Source of the DNA: Patescibacteria group bacterium | Lineage (GTDB): Bacteria > Patescibacteriota > Minisyncoccia > Phycocordibacterales > Phycocordibacteraceae | NCBI GenBank assembly: GCA_029260935.1 | Contig: JAJDCJ010000009.1 | Span: 1 to 36,184, forward strand | Length of the DNA: 36,184 nucleotides | Reading direction: 5' to 3' | Shown: piece by piece, positions 1-8,998 of the stretch | How positions within the stretch are numbered: position 1 is the first letter of the stretch | How the letters are laid out: every line of letters begins with the position of its first letter | The notes under the pieces: model-generated | What the model saw: the letters and a program-made list of their open reading frames with translations, nothing else | Told to the model about the DNA's origin: nothing | The model's database searches: none | Program-made: the position numbers and the translations under genes

Positions 1-1468
1 CAAGTTCCTGCAGTCTGGTGATGAGTGTGTCGTTGCTGACACCAGTTACCGTGACCTGTTCGGTGACGTTGCGGATGACGGTGGTGGGGGTTCTTTCAAC
101 CACCCTCTCAACGACAATTTCTTTAGAGAGATCTTCTGGTGTTTTAGGTTCTTCTTCGGTAACGGGTCTCTGGCCTCTCGCAAAAAAGGCACGAACTCCT
201 CCCTGTAGACGATCAAGCCACTGTGGTTTTTCAAAAACCGGAATCGTGGTTGTTTTTATATCAACTGACAGGAGAGTATCAACCGACAGGGTTGCCGCAC
301 CAAGAAGAGTGTTGCCGACACTATGAGCAATAGTGGCAATGTTGTTCTGTAGTGAAATTATTTTTGATATAACCCGTGGTGTTACGCTTCGCACTTCCTG
401 AACACTATTTGTAAGTTGTGCTACTCCGTATTCTGAAAAAACAGTTGCGAGGTGTCTTGTGTCTTCAAGCACCACGTGATCATAGGTAGTAAGCAGTGCA
501 TGCACGGAACGGTTAAACGCAGTACCAAAAACAACATAGCCGTCACGCGCACTATGTAGTGCTTCAGAGGCGTCGGAAGAGATTTCTATAACAACAAGGT
601 CACGGTCAATCCACAGCGTTGCTATTTTTTCTACAAGTGCATCGTGCCACGCAAAGAGGTTTGCACTGTGGTATGCAATAAATCCTGCACTGTTTTTTAT
701 ATGTGTTGGACTTTCCAAAATAGCCACACTGTATGAAGCAACAAGTTCACGTGAAAAAAAATACATAAGTATCGGTGCGTCCAAGAAAGAGTTATGGATA
801 TCTTTTAATGAAAGTTTTGAGTCGAAAACAATTGAGCGATCAACTTTTTGTATAGATAATCCGTTGTATGAAAAAGGCACTACTTCTTTTATAAAAGAAG
901 TAGTGAGTGTCGGAAGTTGTGTCACTACTATTTCAGTTTGTGATGCTAGACGCCCAGCAACTTTTTCAACAGACGCAAAAGAGTCACCGGTAAGGAGATT
1001 TGTATTGTGTGTTTTTGTGTGTCCGTCGTTTACAAAAGAGACGCTACTGATCGCTTGGGTAATTTTCTGGATTGGCTTCACTTCAACATAGAGAACCCCT
1101 AAGCCAGATGACAGCACAAGAGTGAGCACTCCAATACCAGCGGTCAGTATAGGGTGTCCCCAGTGACCTACAGTATTTAAATTAGGTTGTCGTTTATTTT
1201 TCTTACCTAAAGACGAACCGTTGGTGATTGATTGATACTCTTTGCATCGTGTTTTGCTTAATTCAGTAAGACGACGCTGTTGGTCTGATTCTGCTCTTCT
1301 TATAAATACGCGCAAAGAAGATTCATCCACAAACCAGCCACCTGCAATTTTCTTTCCAACTATTTTTCCTTCGCGAGCAAGCTTTCCAACGTAGTCAGAT
1401 GTGTATCCAAACTGAAGAGCAGCCTCTTTTGAGGACAATAATTCTTTACCGTTTATAAACTCACCCAT
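1..1468 (-). CDS. Partial CDS (C-terminus beyond window start): N-terminal excisionase-like HTH domain, TM segment, long extracytoplasmic region
   Basis: Hand translation of the minus strand from ATG at 1468-1466 is open to base 1 (489 codons): MGEFINGKELLSSKEAALQFGYTSDYVGKLAREGKIVGKKIAGGWFVDESSLRVF...HPILTAGIGVLTLVLSSGLGVLYVEV...VVERVVERTPTTVIRNVTEQVTVTGVSNDTLITRLQEL. Absent from the ORF track, presumably because no stop lies inside the window. Confidence 0.85.
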   Translation of the reverse strand, partial: MGEFINGKELLSSKEAALQFGYTSDYVGKLAREGKIVGKKIAGGWFVDESSLRVFIRRAESDQQRRLTELSKTRCKEYQSITNGSSLGKKNKRQPNLNTVGHWGHPILTAGIGVLTLVLSSGLGVLYVEVKPIQKITQAISSVSFVNDGHTKTHNTNLLTGDSFASVEKVAGRLASQTEIVVTQLPTLTTSFIKEVVPFSYNGLSIQKVDRSIVFDSKLSLKDIHNSFLDAPILMYFFSRELVASYSVAILESPTHIKNSAGFIAYHSANLFAWHDALVEKIATLWIDRDLVVIEISSDASEALHSARDGYVVFGTAFNRSVHALLTTYDHVVLEDTRHLATVFSEYGVAQLTNSVQEVRSVTPRVISKIISLQNNIATIAHSVGNTLLGAATLSVDTLLSVDIKTTTIPVFEKPQWLDRLQGGVRAFFARGQRPVTEEEPKTPEDLSKEIVVERVVERTPTTVIRNVTEQVTVTGVSNDTLITRLQEL

Positions 1469-1818
1469 GCGACGATTTACCTATAAGTATATTAGGTATT
1501 TCGTGAATACGAACTCATAAAATAAAAAAGGTTGTGTATAACAACGATCTAATTTTTATTTAAAAAATATATTTTAAATTTCGTTAAAAAACACATTTTT
1601 CACTAAAAATAGTGTTTAGTTGCACGGAGTGTTTTTACTAGCATTATATGACCCTCTCTAACACCGTAGAGTAGCTCTACAAACGTTTTTATCTAACAAA
1701 TTATCTGCACTTAATGCTTTAAAATTAATACTACAGAGAGTTTTATTACTGGATAAATGCAGATAGTTCACTAAACATAGCAAACTAGACGTTATAGACG
1801 TGGTGTTACTAATCTCGT

Positions 1819-2709
1819 TTAACCGAGATAGAATAAATCAAGTATAAAATTGATTCCTATATCAAGAAACTCACCTAATGAACCAAAAAGTGTTATTAAA
1901 AATCCTCCTAAGAGAGTTGCACCACTTTCAAAGATAAAAAAGAATACTTCAAGCACTGATTGAATATCAGAGCCAAGATACTCACTTGAAGCCACCTGAC
2001 TGCTCAGTACCCAGTTACTAGGAACAACGATACCGGCAACAGAGCTCACACCTAGCAGTAGTACTGCAAAGGACGCCGTGAGAAGCATAAATTGGGGCTT
2101 GAGAAGTAGTGTTTTGTGACGAACACCTGAGTCGTCTAATGGTTTTTGTACGTCTTCTTGGTTTGGAATAGTAATACCATCAACGCTTCCATGCACTAAG
2201 TCATGATGCCGGCTTCTTTGCATCACTATGCTATGTTTTTCTTCACGAGGCGCAGTGTATTTCTTTTTAAGAGTTACTGTTCCTACGGGTTGTTTTTTGG
2301 CGATACTTGGAAGGAGTTCGGAGTTATCTTTTAAATACTGGACAGAGCTCCAAGTCTTAAAAGGATTAGAGTGACCACTGCTTGCATGCGATGTTTGTAG
2401 TGAGTGTAGTGAGTGCTTAGGGCTTGGTGTATGTACCTCTTGCACCTCTTTGTGCAACTGAGGAGGTTCTGTTTCTCTAACCTCATCTACAGTGCTGTTC
2501 TCTAGAACAACTTTTGAAAGTGTTGGCTCACCTACTCCTGCAAGCTTCATTATTGCCTCGCGTTCTACATACCACGCACGTCCAACTCTTGTTGCAGGCA
2601 CTTTACCTCCCCTGGCTAGTTGGCCAATATAGTCCTTAGCATACCCCGTAATTTCTGCGGCTCGTTTAGACGAGATATATTTCTGCCCTTTAAATTCAAG
2701 CTCATCCAT
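1819..2709 (-). CDS. HTH (excisionase-like) DNA-binding domain protein with C-terminal TM segments
   Basis: ORF 296 aa; N-term KGQKYISSKRAAEITGYAKDYIGQLARGGKVPATRVGRAWYVEREAI is paralogous to the 1..1468 product; hydrophobic segments LLLKPQFMLLTASFAVLLLGVSSVAGIVV and VFFFIFESGATLLGGFLITLFG. Confidence 0.8.
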   Translation of the reverse strand: MDELEFKGQKYISSKRAAEITGYAKDYIGQLARGGKVPATRVGRAWYVEREAIMKLAGVGEPTLSKVVLENSTVDEVRETEPPQLHKEVQEVHTPSPKHSLHSLQTSHASSGHSNPFKTWSSVQYLKDNSELLPSIAKKQPVGTVTLKKKYTAPREEKHSIVMQRSRHHDLVHGSVDGITIPNQEDVQKPLDDSGVRHKTLLLKPQFMLLTASFAVLLLGVSSVAGIVVPSNWVLSSQVASSEYLGSDIQSVLEVFFFIFESGATLLGGFLITLFGSLGEFLDIGINFILDLFYLG

Positions 2710-2742
2710 ATACTACTTTCATTGTAGTACATAAAAACAAAA

Positions 2743-2759
2743 ACCCGCTATGTACGGGT
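2743..2759 (-). terminator. Intrinsic terminator downstream of gatB
   Basis: Minus strand reads ACCCG-TACATAG-CGGGT followed by TTTTGTTTT, 3' of the gatB stop. Confidence 0.6.
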
Positions 2760-2784
2760 AATAATAGGTGTGGAGTATATTTTC

Positions 2785-4188
2785 CTACGATAATTCCCTC
2801 TTTATAAGATCGGCAAGCTGTTTTGGATTTGCAGAGCCCTTTGATTTCTTCATTCCCTGCCCGACTAGAAACTGTAGCGCGGCTTCTTTGCCTGATGTAT
2901 ATTCCTTAACAACGGTAGGATTTTCCTTAAGGACCTCTGTTATATACTCCATAAGTGCGTTATCGTCGTTCACCTGTAGCAGACCTTCTTTTGCTGCAAC
3001 ATCCTCTACGCTTCCTCCCTTCTCTAGGATGGTAATAAGCACCTGTTTTGCGGCGGAGGATGATAATTCTCCACCTACATACATTTGTGCGGCAACGGAA
3101 AGTGCCCCTTTAAGGTTTGCAAGTTGTTGTTCAGTTGGAGTGACTCCTCTGAGGTCACTTAACAATAACTGAATACCTGCCATGAGGGTTTCTTTACTCT
3201 CAAGAGACTCTAGTTCACTGGTATAGATATCTTGATATATCTTGTCTCTCACCAATACTTCAGCGTCTTCTGGTTTAATACCGAGTAATAAATACCTTTC
3301 TCGTCTCTTCCACGGTAACTCGGGGAGTGAATCGGTCAATGCCTCTAGTTTAAACTCGGGAATATCCGATAGGTGTAGCTTAGGTAGATCGGGGTCTGGG
3401 AAGTAGCGGTACTCTTCTGAGTCTTCTTTTATTCTCTGCGAGAAGGTACTTTGTTTGTTTTCGTCCCATCCTCTCGTCTCCTGCACGATGCTCCCACCAC
3501 TTTCAATGTGTGTAATGTGCCTTTTGATTTCAAATTCAATTGCTTTTTCTACTGATTTGAATGAATTAAGGTTTTTTACCTCTACTTTTGTACCTAACGT
3601 ATCATCTCGGCTAACCGAGATGTTAGCTTCAACGCGCATTTCCCCTCTTTCCATGTTTGCATCACTTACTCCGAGAGTTCGGAGCAATAATTGCAGTTCT
3701 TGGGCAAACAATGAAGCTGTTTTTGCATCATGAACCACCGGTTCGGTTACTAACTCCATTAAAGGTACTCCAGCACGATTGAAGTCAATAAGACTCTTAT
3801 TTTCGTCTGAGTGCTGGCTTCGTGCAGTATCCTCTTCCAAATGAATGCGGGTAATCTCAATATCTCGTAAAACACCACCTGACACGAGCGGATATTTGTA
3901 CTGGCTGATTTGATACCCTTTTGGCAAGTCAGGGTAAAAGTAGTTTTTCCTATCAAATTCACTGTAGTCAGCGAGTGTTCCGTTAATTGCAGTACCGACT
4001 CTTAGCACACTCTGCACGGCCTGTTTGTTAATAGTGGGAAGTGTGCCTGGAAAAGACATACACACAGGACAAATATGTGTGTTTGCTTTAGGTGAGTGCG
4101 GGTCGTTTTTTGACCGGCAAAACATCTTTGTTTTCGTCTTAAGTTCTGCGTGAATTTCAAGACCAATGGTTGGTTTGTAATCGCTCAT
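2785..4188 (-). CDS. gatB: Aspartyl/glutamyl-tRNA(Asn/Gln) amidotransferase subunit B
   Basis: 467 aa; N-term YKPTIGLEIHAELKTKTKMFCRS..., DFNRAGVPLMELVTEPV, ...FPDPDLPKLHLS typical of GatB. Confidence 0.95.
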   Translation of the reverse strand: MSDYKPTIGLEIHAELKTKTKMFCRSKNDPHSPKANTHICPVCMSFPGTLPTINKQAVQSVLRVGTAINGTLADYSEFDRKNYFYPDLPKGYQISQYKYPLVSGGVLRDIEITRIHLEEDTARSQHSDENKSLIDFNRAGVPLMELVTEPVVHDAKTASLFAQELQLLLRTLGVSDANMERGEMRVEANISVSRDDTLGTKVEVKNLNSFKSVEKAIEFEIKRHITHIESGGSIVQETRGWDENKQSTFSQRIKEDSEEYRYFPDPDLPKLHLSDIPEFKLEALTDSLPELPWKRRERYLLLGIKPEDAEVLVRDKIYQDIYTSELESLESKETLMAGIQLLLSDLRGVTPTEQQLANLKGALSVAAQMYVGGELSSSAAKQVLITILEKGGSVEDVAAKEGLLQVNDDNALMEYITEVLKENPTVVKEYTSGKEAALQFLVGQGMKKSKGSANPKQLADLIKRELS

Positions 4189-4208
4189 GTTCTGCTGGCA
4201 TCATACCA

Positions 4209-5183
4209 TTATGCTAGATTTTCTAAAAACGTTATGAGAGCATCTTGTGCGCCTTTCACTAGAGTATCGTCAAGTATTGAAACTACAATGACGGTGAGTC
4301 CGAGTGCTTTGAGTTCTTTTTCTTTTTCCTTATACTCGCTTTCTGACACTTCATCTATTTTCGTAAGAAAGACTATCTCTGGCTTCTGAGTAAGTACTTC
4401 ATCATACTGTAAAAGTTCATCTCTGATTGTTTTGTACGCCGAGACTACGTCTTCATGTTCAGTTGAAACACAGTGGAGTAACACACGTGTGCGACGAACG
4501 TGTCTTAAAAAGGCGTGCCCTAGACCCTTCCCTGATGACGCCCCTTCTATAAGGCCGGGGATGTCGGCAAGAACATAGTTGTACAAAACACCGAGGTTCG
4601 GTTCAAGTGTGGTGAATTCGTACGCTGCAACTTTTGTTTTCTTTTTTGTAAACGCATTAAGGAGGCTTGATTTACCTGCATTGGGAAATCCGATAAACCC
4701 CACGTCGGCGATAAGCCGGACCTCAATAAAGAGAGTCCCTTCTTCAGCTGGTTTTCCTTCTGAAAATTGCTCAGGGCGTTGGTTGGTTGATGATTTAAAG
4801 TGAGAGTTCCCAAAACCACCTCTACCCCCTTCAAATACAATATACTCTTCCCCTTCCGTAAGGAGGTCCCACTCTCTCCCTGACTCTTTATGCACTACCC
4901 TTGAGCCAACGGGTACATCAATATAGGTATGCGTTCCATTCCTGCCCTCCATGTCGTTTCTAAAACCGTCAGCGCCATTTTCAGCACTAAACTCAGAAAC
5001 TCCTTTATAACGAACGAGTCTGTTCAGATCACGCACGCCGCGGATGATGATGTCACCGCCCCGCCCTCCGTTTCCTCCTGACGGCCCTCCAAACTCTTTG
5101 CCTTTGAGGTGTAGCCACCTGACAACACCATCGCCACCTTTGCCGGCGTTTGCCTTAACTGTCATTTCATCCACAAATGCCAT
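4209..5183 (-). CDS. obg: GTPase Obg/CgtA
   Basis: MAFVDEMTVKANAGKGGDGVVRW (Obg fold), DVGFIGFPNAGKSSLLNAFT G1 motif, ADIPGLIEGASSGKGLGHAFLRHVRR. Track start at 5270 lies inside a palindromic repeat; the ATG at 5183 matches the family N-terminus. Confidence 0.93.
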   Translation of the reverse strand: MAFVDEMTVKANAGKGGDGVVRWLHLKGKEFGGPSGGNGGRGGDIIIRGVRDLNRLVRYKGVSEFSAENGADGFRNDMEGRNGTHTYIDVPVGSRVVHKESGREWDLLTEGEEYIVFEGGRGGFGNSHFKSSTNQRPEQFSEGKPAEEGTLFIEVRLIADVGFIGFPNAGKSSLLNAFTKKKTKVAAYEFTTLEPNLGVLYNYVLADIPGLIEGASSGKGLGHAFLRHVRRTRVLLHCVSTEHEDVVSAYKTIRDELLQYDEVLTQKPEIVFLTKIDEVSESEYKEKEKELKALGLTVIVVSILDDTLVKGAQDALITFLENLA

Positions 5184-5246
5184 ATGTGGGTAGTATACGA
5201 CCGTACCAATGTAAAAGAAAGTACCTAGGTTATACCTGTTATTTTT

Positions 5247-5275
5247 AAAATATGGACACGGCGTGTCCATATTTT
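5247..5275 (+). repeat. REP-like palindrome copy 1
   Basis: aaaatatggacacg-g-cgtgtccatatttt; 14-bp perfect arms, single central G. Confidence 0.95.
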
Positions 5276-5292
5276 CTGCTACACTGTACTTT

Positions 5293-5937
5293 ATGGAATT
5301 TTTTCACCTACTGAATCGTGGAGTGGACAAACGCAAAGTCTTTCTTAATGAAGCAGATTATGTACGCTTCATGCATGACTGTTATGTATTCAACGACAAA
5401 GAAAACGTAGGCCCAAACCACCGTTTTAAGGAGTTTGAATCAACGTATAAGCGTAAGCCATTGGTTATACTCCATGCGTTTTGTCTTATGCCTAACCACT
5501 ACCACTTGCTCGTTTCTGAGGTACAAGAAGGAGGTATGTCTCTGTTTATGCGGAAGCTTAACATGGGGTACGCAAAGTATTTTAATGAGAAATATAATCG
5601 CTCCGGTGTTCTTTGGCAAAGCACATTCAAAAAAATACATATTAAGCGTGATGCTCACTTTATGTATATTCCCTATTATATTCATCTCAATCCGCTTGAT
5701 ATGAATTTTCCTTTGTGGCGTACGGGTAAGGTAAAAAACGCAAAGCAGGCACTTGCGTATCTACACACATACCGATGGAGTAGTTTTATGGACTACAATG
5801 GTATGAAAAATATGCCCTCACTTATTACGACGAAATATGTTGGCGACATGCTTGGATCAGCAAAGAAACAAGAGAATGAAATAAAACAAATCATTTCATC
5901 CCCCGATCTTGTAGGTGACGCGGGGAGTATTGAATAG
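5293..5937 (+). mobile_element. REP-associated tyrosine transposase (RAYT, Y1_Tnp/HUH), IS200/IS605-like
   Basis: HUH motif in LMPNHYHLLVSE, YNRSGVLWQSTFKKI, YIPYYIHLNPLD; coding region directly flanked by palindromic repeats. Start moved from GTG 5263 (inside the repeat) to ATG 5293, giving MEFFHLLNRGVDKRKVF. Confidence 0.9.
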
Positions 5938-5966
5938 AAAATATGGACACGGCGTGTCCATATTTT
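5938..5966 (+). repeat. REP-like palindrome copy 2
   Basis: Same 29-nt sequence as copy 1, same orientation, directly after the RAYT TAG stop (5935-5937). Confidence 0.95.
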
Positions 5967-6002
5967 CTGGGGTGGTTTTCTTTCTGTGCTACTGGTTAAC
6001 AG

Positions 6003-6336
6003 TTAGAAGAAAATGTCCAGTACCCAGAGGACTGCGGTAATGAGGAGGGCGCCGAGAAGTGCAGGGACAAAACCGGCAACGGCGAACCCTTCAACGAAAC
6101 TGGCGACAAAAAGAAGGAAGAGAGCGTTTACAATAAAGGTAAACAGGCCGAGTGTGAGTATTTGAAGTGGAAGTGCTATAAGGAGTACAAGCGGTTTGAG
6201 GGTGATATTGATCACTGCCAAAAGAAGCGCCACGATGGTTGCTGCGTACACGCCACTCACAAAAAACCCTGCTATAACCTGTGTCGCAAGGAGGAGGGCA
6301 AAGACTGTTCCTAAAAAACGAGCAATGATGTTCATT
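6003..6336 (-). CDS. Small membrane protein, phage holin family 4-like (PF04020-type)
   Basis: MNIIARFLGTVFALLLATQVIAGFFVSGVYAATIVALLLAVINITLKPLVLLIALPLQILTLGLFTFIVNALFLLFVASFVEGF; the ITLKPLVLL...LPLQILTLGLFTFIVNA pattern fits this family. Track start 6449 would read through two palindromes. Confidence 0.75.
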
Positions 6337-6379
6337 GCTCGTATGGTATCACTAATTCTCCGAAAGAGTGCCTTGTAGA

Positions 6380-6408
6380 AAAATATGGACACGGCGTGTC
6401 CATATTTT
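6380..6408 (+). repeat. REP-like palindrome copy 3
   Basis: Identical 29-nt palindrome, preceded by GTAG (6375-6378). Confidence 0.95.
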
Positions 6409-6427
6409 CTGAGGAGGTGGTGGTATG

Positions 6428-6452
6428 AATATGGACACGCCGTGTCCATATT
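6428..6452 (-). repeat. REP-like palindrome copy 4 (inverted relative to copy 3)
   Basis: aatatggacacg-c-cgtgtccatatt; central base is C on plus, so orientation is opposite to the other copies; 12-bp arms. Confidence 0.92.
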
Positions 6453-6473
6453 TCTAAAAGTGTCTTTTCTCCA

Positions 6474-8945
6474 CTACTGCACTATTCTCCATCCCTGTTT
6501 GAGTAGGTTTTCTGCTTTTTTATATTTGATTTCCTTTGTTTCGGCGCCATTGGTGATTTTCACCATATCGTTTCTTCCCACCTTTTTATGAGTGCCGTCT
6601 GCAGTAAGAACAATAGGATTAACCGCAATGGGCTGTTCATTAAGGCGGATGACGGCGTCGGTGATAAATCGTGAAAGGTTTTGCTCAAGTGCACGGAAAA
6701 GCTGAAGTCCTTCTTTCTTGTATTCAATAAATGGGTCACGGCCACCGTATGAGCGTAGGTTTACTGATGAGCGTAGGAAGTCCATTGTTTCCAAGTGTTC
6801 TATCCAGAACATGTCGTATGCCTGAAGCAGGATGCGACGTAGCGACTCTGCAAAAACGTCCTTTCCTAATTCTTTCTCCTGTTTTTCAAGAATGTCAGTG
6901 GGTTCGTTTATTTCCTGTATGTGTTCTTTTGCAAAACCAATAACGGCGTCGGCGGTGCCTGACAGGATGGCGCGACGACGTGCATATAAGGTATGCCGTT
7001 GCTGGTTGAGCACATCGTCAAACCCAAGTACATGTTTACGTGAGTCAAAGTTTACTCCCTCAATTTTTTCTTGGGCACTTTCAAGTGAGCGTGTAATCAT
7101 TTTGTTTTGAATGGGCTCGTCTTCGGGAATACCCAAACGCCCCATCAAGCCCTGTACAGCACTTGATGCAAAAATACGCATCAGTTTATCTTCAAGCGAC
7201 ACTAAAAATTGTGTCTCGCCTTCATCTCCTTGACGACCCGAACGACCACGAAGCTGGTTATCAATACGTCTGGCGTCGTGTCTTTCAGTTCCAATGACAT
7301 AGAGGCCACCGAGTTCTTTTACCGCCTGCGCTTTCTCTTTATCCGAAGGGCTCCCACCGAGTTTGATATCAACTCCACGGCCCGCCATGTTGGTAGCGAT
7401 AGTCACGGCACCGAGCCTTCCGGCCTGGGCAATAATTTCACCTTCGCTTTCATGATTTTTAGCATTGAGCATCTGATGCGGAATACCCTCATGGCGAAAC
7501 AGTTCGGCCAAACGTTCGTTGACATCAATTGATGTGGTGCCGATGAGTACTGGCTGGCCCTTTTTGTTACGCTCCTTTACTTCTTTAGTGAGCGCCTGAA
7601 ACTTTCCATCTTCTGTTTGATATATAAGATCGTCGTGATCGTCGCGTTGTATTTGCCGGTGTGTGGGGATAGACACAACGTCTAAGTTATACACTGAGCG
7701 AAACTCTTCTTGGCTGGTAAGGCCGGTTCCGGTCATTCCTGCTGTTTTTCCATACATGCGGAAATAGTTTTGAAAGGTAATTGAGGCGTAGGTCTGGCTT
7801 TCTTTTTGAACAGACAATCCCTCTTTTGCTTCAATTGCCTGATGGAGCCCTTCTGACCAGCGGCGCCCCGGTTGCATTCTTCCAGTAAACTCATCCACTA
7901 TTACGATGGCGCCGTCTTTGACCACATACTCTTTGTCTTTAGCAAAGAGTGCGTGCGCCTTTACGGCTGCATCAAGGTGGTGTGCATACTTAACACCGCC
8001 TTCTGCATACATGTTTTCAATACCAAGCTGTTTTTCTGCTTTTTCAATACCAGTGTCGGTTACTTGAATTGCTCGTTGTTTTTCGTCAATGGTAAAGTCG
8101 GTTTCTTTGGTGAAAGTTTCTGCAATTCCGGCGAACACCCGATAAAGGTCTTCTGAGTCTCGTGAAGGCCCGGAAATGATAAGCGGGGTGCGTGCCTCAT
8201 CAATTAAAATAGAGTCTACCTCGTCAATGATTGCAAAGTGGTGTCCCCCTTCATCTTCTGCGCGCTGGCGTAGTTCCTCCTTTTTATACACAAGGTTGTC
8301 GCGCAAGTAGTCAAACCCAAACTCGTTGTTGGTGCCATAGGTAATGTCGGCACGGTATGCCTCAGGGCGTGTTGCGGGACGGAGAAACTCATGCACTACT
8401 TTGAAACTTCCTTCGGTGTCTCTTTCTTCATCGTCTTCTTTTGTGGTGTGTGAAGGGTCGTAGAGTAAGGAGAGGTCGCCATTGATAGCACCGACACTCA
8501 ACCCAAGTGCATCATAGATTTGTCCCATCCATACTGCATCGCGTCGGGCGAGGTAGTCGTTTACAGTAATTACATGCACACCTTTTCCAGTGAGCGCGTT
8601 AAGGTATACCGGTAATGTTCCCACGAGTGTTTTTCCTTCTCCGGTTCGCATTTCGGCAATACCGCGGTTATGAAGGACATACCCACCAATAAGCTGTACA
8701 TCATAGTGGCGCTCACCGAGTACCCGACGCGACACTTCACGCACCACGGCAAATGCTTCAGGTAACATATCGTCAAGGGTTTTGCCGTTCTTGAGCTGTT
8801 CTTTAAAAAAGGTAGTTTTTCCTTTTAATTCCTCGTCTGAGAGGTCTTGAAGTGACGGCTCAAGCGCATTGATACTCGGCACGAGTTTTTGCCCCTGCTT
8901 CAAAAGCGGGCTTTGGGAATTGATTAAATTAGAGAATAACTTCAT
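6474..8945 (-). CDS. secA: Preprotein translocase subunit SecA
   Basis: 823 aa; MRTGEGKTLVGTLPVYLNALTGKGVHVITVNDYLARRDA, IDEVDSILIDEARTPLIISGP, TNMAGRGVDIKLGG, GRSGRQGDEGETQFLVSLEDKLMRIF. Confidence 0.97.
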   Translation of the reverse strand: MKLFSNLINSQSPLLKQGQKLVPSINALEPSLQDLSDEELKGKTTFFKEQLKNGKTLDDMLPEAFAVVREVSRRVLGERHYDVQLIGGYVLHNRGIAEMRTGEGKTLVGTLPVYLNALTGKGVHVITVNDYLARRDAVWMGQIYDALGLSVGAINGDLSLLYDPSHTTKEDDEERDTEGSFKVVHEFLRPATRPEAYRADITYGTNNEFGFDYLRDNLVYKKEELRQRAEDEGGHHFAIIDEVDSILIDEARTPLIISGPSRDSEDLYRVFAGIAETFTKETDFTIDEKQRAIQVTDTGIEKAEKQLGIENMYAEGGVKYAHHLDAAVKAHALFAKDKEYVVKDGAIVIVDEFTGRMQPGRRWSEGLHQAIEAKEGLSVQKESQTYASITFQNYFRMYGKTAGMTGTGLTSQEEFRSVYNLDVVSIPTHRQIQRDDHDDLIYQTEDGKFQALTKEVKERNKKGQPVLIGTTSIDVNERLAELFRHEGIPHQMLNAKNHESEGEIIAQAGRLGAVTIATNMAGRGVDIKLGGSPSDKEKAQAVKELGGLYVIGTERHDARRIDNQLRGRSGRQGDEGETQFLVSLEDKLMRIFASSAVQGLMGRLGIPEDEPIQNKMITRSLESAQEKIEGVNFDSRKHVLGFDDVLNQQRHTLYARRRAILSGTADAVIGFAKEHIQEINEPTDILEKQEKELGKDVFAESLRRILLQAYDMFWIEHLETMDFLRSSVNLRSYGGRDPFIEYKKEGLQLFRALEQNLSRFITDAVIRLNEQPIAVNPIVLTADGTHKKVGRNDMVKITNGAETKEIKYKKAENLLKQGWRIVQ

Positions 8946-8998
8946 CGTTGCCCTATAATATCATTATTCCTTGTTTATTTTAAGCGTCTTTTTAATAC

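Noticed and set aside
18-1091. Small ORFs 18..326, 46..234 and 864..1091
   Set aside because: Overlap the long open minus-strand frame 1..1468, which has domain-level support.
1469-1818. tRNA or rRNA genes in intergenic spacers
   Set aside because: By eye I found no cloverleaf with a GTTCRA T-loop, nor rRNA signatures, here or in 9313-10038.
6385-6591. ORF MDTACPYFLRRWWYEYGHAVSIFLKV...
   Set aside because: Start and N-terminal residues come from the REP palindromes; the rest is antisense to the secA 3' end.
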